Part shown: piece after piece, positions 59,956 through 64,000 of the stretch
Numbering within the stretch: position 1 is the first letter of the stretch
Layout of the letters: every line of letters begins with the position of its first letter
Assembly: GCF_002878395.1 (NCBI RefSeq)
Contig: NC_061118.1
Coordinates: 129,311,170-129,375,169, forward strand
Origin: Capsicum annuum
Lineage: Eukaryota; Streptophyta; Magnoliopsida; Solanales; Solanaceae
Reading direction: 5' to 3'
DNA: 64,000 nt
Made by a program: the position numbers and the translations under genes
The notes under the pieces: generated by a model
Seen by the model: the letters and a program-made list of their open reading frames with translations, nothing else
What the model was told of the DNA's origin: nothing
The model's database searches: none

Positions 59956-60692
59956 CATTTTAGGAATTTTATAGTTAGTTCACACACTCTTAACACCTAC
60001 AAGCTTAAACTTGATTCCAAGATTCCAATTTTAATCTTGGGACTAATTTTGTATTGATTTTTATTTAGAATTCATTTGTTGGCTTTGGGTTGCAGTAGTT
60101 ATTTTTGTGACATCGTTTAATGCTTTTTATCATGAATTTTGTTTATCATTTTACAAGCATGAGAGGCTAAAGCCCATAGCTGGAGTTTTGGGAACCCTGG
60201 CCTTATAACAAAGTAGGGAAGTGCTAAGCTGTACTAAGCTAGTATCGTAGCATTTGTAGTATTATCTTCAGATTAGTAGATGTCGTAGAAATTACTAACG
60301 TTATGATCTATAATACCCCACATTTTGGACTAGAATAAAAATCCATCATTCCTATGCGTGGATGTTTTAAAAGCCTCAAATCTTATACAAATTTAGTGTG
60401 TTAATCAATTATGTAGTGTGGGAATCGATTTGAGCATGAATTTAGATTGTAGAGGTCCCCTAACTCAAGTACAAGTTGAAAACTTTCCTATCATTCAAGT
60501 TTTAGTGAGCGTTAAAACTTGGGTCAAATTCAATTGACCATAACCTGTTGTATATGACGAACTGGGTGGTTTACTAACTATTAAATAAAATTTCTTTTAA
60601 TTATCTTTCCAACGATACCAATTTTGCCAAAATCTGATATCGGAGCAAAGAGTTAAGCCTATTTTACTCTAGCATATCAAGCTGGAAATAGT

Positions 60693-60950
60693 GTGACGAC
60701 ATTCGTGATAGCTTATCACATTTGTGACACCCTATCACAAAGGTCATCAGCCTTAGGCAGAAACCAGCTCCTAAGTGATGACATTTGTGATAGCTTATCA
60801 CATTTGTGACGCCTTATCACGAACGCCGTCAACCTTAGGCAGAAACCAGCTCCTAAGTGACGACATTTGTAATAACTTATCACAAATGTTATGACATTTT
60901 TGACAACTTATCACAAGTCAGACGCCCTATCACCAATGTCGTCAGCTATG
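60693..60950 (+). repeat. 82 bp tandem repeat of GTGATA/TATCAC palindromes
   Basis: Copies start at 60693, 60775 and 60857, the third incomplete and rearranged. Each contains GTGACGACATTYGTGATAGC then TTATCACATTTGTGACRCC then YTATCAC, so GTGATA and TATCAC arms recur every 15-30 bp. The spacer CTTAGGCAGAAACCAGCTCC is identical in the first two copies. Confidence 0.93.
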
Positions 60951-62567
60951 ATTTTTCAGCAACGGTTTTTTCCTTCACCTTCCATGACTTATAACCCTAA
61001 AGAGGAGTAATTTTTTCCATTTTCTTCAGTTAAGTATCTCAAAAACCCTCTCTTATACTCTCAACCACATGATAAGGGTTTTCGTCAAAAACATCTCTCA
61101 AAAGCAAGATTCAAGCCTTTTTCAAAGATAATCAGGGATTAAGTTTCCCAATCCAAGAACTTTCCAGCAAATCATCAAGGTTTCCTTTCTAAGGTATGCG
61201 TGTGTTCATTCATGGACTCCTTTCATCCATGAAGTTCAAGAACCCTTTTTTAAAACTATATATTATGGTTTTCATGTTATGAATGGATTGTTGATCATGT
61301 TTATATGTTCAATGATGCCAAGATAGAATCTTTATGTGTTATTATGAATCTATGACATCGTATGAGTTGAAAACATGTAAGTTTGATTATTTATAATGAA
61401 TAAGTGTATGATTTACACCTATGGCTAAGTTGTGCATGTAAGGTGTTTGATAAAATACCTAAGAGGCTAGAAATCATGCATTATAGATAAATTGTGACTA
61501 AGTGAAGGATTTATTATATGCCCCAATATTCCAATGATTTCCATGTTGATATTGTGTCTTGTAAATGTTGTTGGGATGTTCATGAACTAGTCTTATGAGA
61601 TTATGCCATGCTTACTTGCAAATCCTACTTATGTTCAAAATGTATGATATCCATGCACTTGATGGAATTCCCCAAGTTAGGATATTATAGGTTATTGATG
61701 TTGGTCACGTACTCAAGTTAGTCATGTGTGTCAGTTTTCTTCCATCGGATCATGGGGCTATTGATACTGAAAAATATAGTTGTGTGCCTAGAGCCATGTC
61801 ATGTTATCTCGATACTCTCAGTTAAGCCATGATCTATAGCATTCAGTCAGTTATGTCACACAGGAAAACTCAGAAATCTCAGTAGCCTTAGTAGTTCAGC
61901 AATCTCAGTGATCTCAGTACTCAATCTATAACTTCAGTATTCACAGTCCATCTCAGTAACTTGAGGACTCTCAATAAGTCCTCTGAACTCAGTATAGTTT
62001 GTTAGTCTTTAAAATTCGGTTAACTCAGTTTAACTCTACTAAACAATAACACTAGTATCAATTTAGCTAATCAGTTCAGTTCAGTTATTCAGTTTATCTC
62101 TGTTATTCAGTTTTATGTATTTAAGATAGGAGTAGGATTCAACACCGAGTGAGACTAGGGATGGGGACTCACCCACAATAATAGTAATGAGATCCCTAGA
62201 AGGAATCCCTAAGTTCCAGAACTACTTATCCAGCGTAGGTACGAGATGTCACCTGTTAGATAGGATTGATATACTCAGGGGTCACCCGTTAGCGCATTTA
62301 TATGTGTAGGACTGATCCAGGAGTCACTCAGAAGATTAGGACTGACTCCACAACAGATGTCTTTACTGGTGGCATGGTACTAACACCCTTCAAGTTAGGG
62401 GAAATATTAGACCCCAGTCAGCTTAGCTTGGGGTATATTGGTTAGATGAACATATCCCGCAGATTCAGTTACATAATCAGGGCTTTTAGACATAGAAAAC
62501 TCAGCTTAGTAGTACGGATTCAGTACTGTTAGATATAGGCAATGCATATCATTGTAAATAGACTTCA

Positions 62568-62760
62568 AGATTACCCATTAGCTAAGACAGATCTCAACCA
62601 TGATTAATCAGTATCAAATTTATTAGATTTAAAGATCAACCACTAGATATGACTGATCTCAAACTAAGTTAAATCATCCTTATTATCAATATACTCATGA
62701 TCACCCACTAGATAGGACTAATCTCATATTTAGTTACTCCAAGTAGAACGGAACTCAGAT
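62568..62760 (+). repeat. about three 65 bp tandem units in E6 LTR
   Basis: Units begin AGATTACCCATTAG (62568), AGATCAACCACTAG (62633) and TGATCACCCACTAG (62698), each followed by a version of ATAGGACTGATCTCA. Looser copies lie at 62275-62345 (GTCACCCGTTAG, AGGACTGATCC). Confidence 0.75.
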
Positions 62761-63624
62761 AGTTCCCTCAGAACTTAGACTGTCAGATACAATCACTTAA
62801 TATCAGTTATATCGATTAGTCCGATCATTACAGTTATATTAGCTATATAAGTTGTCATAGCTCACGTTACCAGTATTCAGTTTTAGGACTATTAGACACA
62901 GTCATTCAAACCAATTCTTCATAATTTGAATTGTCAAAACAGACAATAATCTATTCAGTACCTCAATAACAGTAAAGTCATGTCGTCAGCATTCAGACTC
63001 AGTAGTCAGCATCATCACGAGTTTAGTTATAGTTTTTTATGCATGTATATATTCTCATGTTCATTTTTGTTAGCATTGTTCATGCATATAACCCTTCACA
63101 TTTAGCCTTCCTCACTTGTATACTCAGTACATTCAGACATACTGATGCATTTGCACTATGGTGCTTTCTCTTATGCTACACTATAGGTTCAGAGGCACGA
63201 GCTCCAGATAAGCAGTAGCATTCAAATATTTAAAGTTTGCAGTGAGTTTTTCTCATTTGAGGATGATACAATTATTGCTACATTTACTATTCAGTTACTA
63301 GATGGAGTTTGTTGGAGACATGTTTCTTCAAGTCCTTATTCAGTTCAGTTAGAGGCTTTCAGACTAGATGTAATATTAGATATTTATGTCTCATTATTTT
63401 TAGTATTTATGACTTGTTTTGGTCTTGTTATACCTTTTTTAGATATTTTGTTATTAGACGTTTATTCAGTTCAAACCTTATGGCCTTTCATGTTCATACT
63501 TCTGTATTTTATAATATATTATGCAGTATGCAGGTACAGATATCAATCCTGGGTTAGCTTATGGTCCTTCGGCATCATGAGCACCGTGTAGCATTCTGGT
63601 TTAGAAATTAGGGTGTTACAAACT

Positions 63625-63636
63625 TGGTATCAAAGC
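63625..63636 (+). other. E6 primer binding site
   Basis: TGGTATCAAAGC, one mismatch to TGGTATCAGAGC, four bases after the LTR. Confidence 0.85.
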
Positions 63637-64000
63637 TAAGGTTCAATAGAGTCCTAGAAAATCTAAAAGCCACATCTAGTAGAGTCTTGTACATGTGTGT
63701 GTTGTGCACCACACCTATGTTTAGGAGGCTATGAGATGTTTTTGGAACAATTTCCCTTCTTTAATTATTCATGTCGTGCCAGTGAGCAGTCAGATTTGTA
63801 TAGCTTGTTTTTTCATCCTTGCATCTATTCATGCTATCGAAAATCTCAGAGAATGTAACTATTTCAAGGTAGAACCTCCTAGTAGTTGCAAGTTTAGTTT
63901 ATCTCATGAGTCATACATTAGTTTCAGACTCCCAATGTTTAGTTATAATCTAGTTTATAGATGCCCTGTGCATCACCTAGTATCTCCGTAAAGTAAGCGT
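63637..64000 (+). other. E6 untranslated leader and window end
   Basis: The first ~150 bp match the E5 leader. After 63790 (AGTGAGCAGTCAGATTTG) the sequence departs from E5 and no ATGCCTCCC gag start is seen. The open frame at 63731-63991 has no gag similarity, so this may be an insertion or a different internal region. Confidence 0.5.

Larger units (their letters stand above)
59705..60308 (+). repeat. E8-family LTR fragment
   Basis: This aligns with 39303-39935 of the E8 LTR in the same orientation. It lacks about the first 270 bp and the last ~550 bp of the LTR. Its left edge replaces E5 pol and its right edge is the E6 LTR start at 60309. It includes palindromes at 59724-59742, 59744-59762 and 59838-59856, and an AT microsatellite. 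Confidence 0.75.
60309..63620 (+). repeat. E6 5' LTR
   Basis: This is 3312 bp, from TATAATACCCC to GGGTGTTACA. It is some 635 bp longer than the E5 LTR; the extra length includes an 82 bp repeat array (60693-60950) and a 65 bp repeat array (62568-62760). The middle is rich in CTCAGTA-type words (61840-62110, 62990-63010). The transcribed leader probably begins near 61030 (AACCCTCTCTTATACTCTC). Confidence 0.8.
60309..64000 (+). mobile_element. E6: Tekay-like element, 5' part (runs off window)
   Basis: E6 comprises LTR 60309-63620, PBS 63625-63636 and leader; gag would lie beyond 64000. It interrupts the E8-type LTR fragment and is related to E5 by LTR ends and leader. Confidence 0.85.

Noticed and set aside
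60693..60950. CRISPR-like array
   Set aside because: Tandem repeat without unique spacers, inside a plant retrotransposon LTR.

Overview
The window is plant nuclear DNA made almost entirely of decayed LTR retrotransposons. It is AT-rich, has no operons and no intact protein-coding gene. Protein remnants are of two kinds: Del/Tekay-like Ty3/gypsy elements with an initiator-Met-type primer binding site (PBS), and Athila-like elements with a PBS related to TGGCGCCGTTGCCGGGGA. Gag and pol wording, LTR ends and LTR lengths resemble large-genome Solanaceae (pepper, potato, tobacco type). That assignment is inference and the genus is not determined. I found no host gene, tRNA, rRNA, CRISPR array or bacterial feature.

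Left half (1-32651): a four-level nest. The oldest member, R (minus strand, 1175-32646), is a gag-only element with ~1.67 kb LTRs. Its 3' LTR was split by E1 (plus, 2306-27535), a Tekay-like element now reduced to a 5' LTR, PBS, gag and a truncated 3' LTR. E1 was split by E2 (minus, 5744-25519), which keeps gag, PR, RT and IN but has lost RNase H. The 5' LTR of E2 was split by E3 (plus, 13824-24671). E3 has three LTRs and two internal regions (LTR-int-LTR-int-LTR) and belongs to the same gag-only family as R. The two pieces of the split R LTR add up to 1668 bp, against 1669 bp for its intact partner, which supports the reconstruction.

Middle (32652-43515): a short flank holds three 42-43 bp hairpin-bearing tandem repeats. 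It is followed by a 5'-truncated gypsy element (E7) with an integrase C-terminal remnant and a long LTR-like stretch. Next comes an Athila-like element (E8) with LTR, PBS, gag and protease but no RT or integrase, whose 3' LTR is only partly recognisable.

Right half (43516-64000): E4 (minus, 43516-53307) is the most complete element, with two LTRs, a perfect PBS, a polypurine tract, gag-PR-RT-RH-IN remnants and near-identical 5 bp target-site copies. It sits in E8-related sequence. E5 (plus, from 54166) has a 2.68 kb LTR, PBS, gag, PR and the best-preserved RT. Its pol stops at 59704, where an E8-type LTR fragment begins. That fragment is cut at 60309 by E6, a relative of E5 with a 3.3 kb LTR, whose internal region runs off the window.

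All coding remnants carry stops and frameshifts. Many stops replace Trp, Gln or Arg codons, as expected from methyl-C deamination. Three unrelated LTR families carry arrays of short palindromes in their upstream (U3) parts, which is the most interesting cross-family pattern here. LTR boundaries were placed by eye from TG..CA ends, PBS and polypurine positions and comparison between copies; most are good to a few bases, and those marked low confidence may be off by tens to hundreds.
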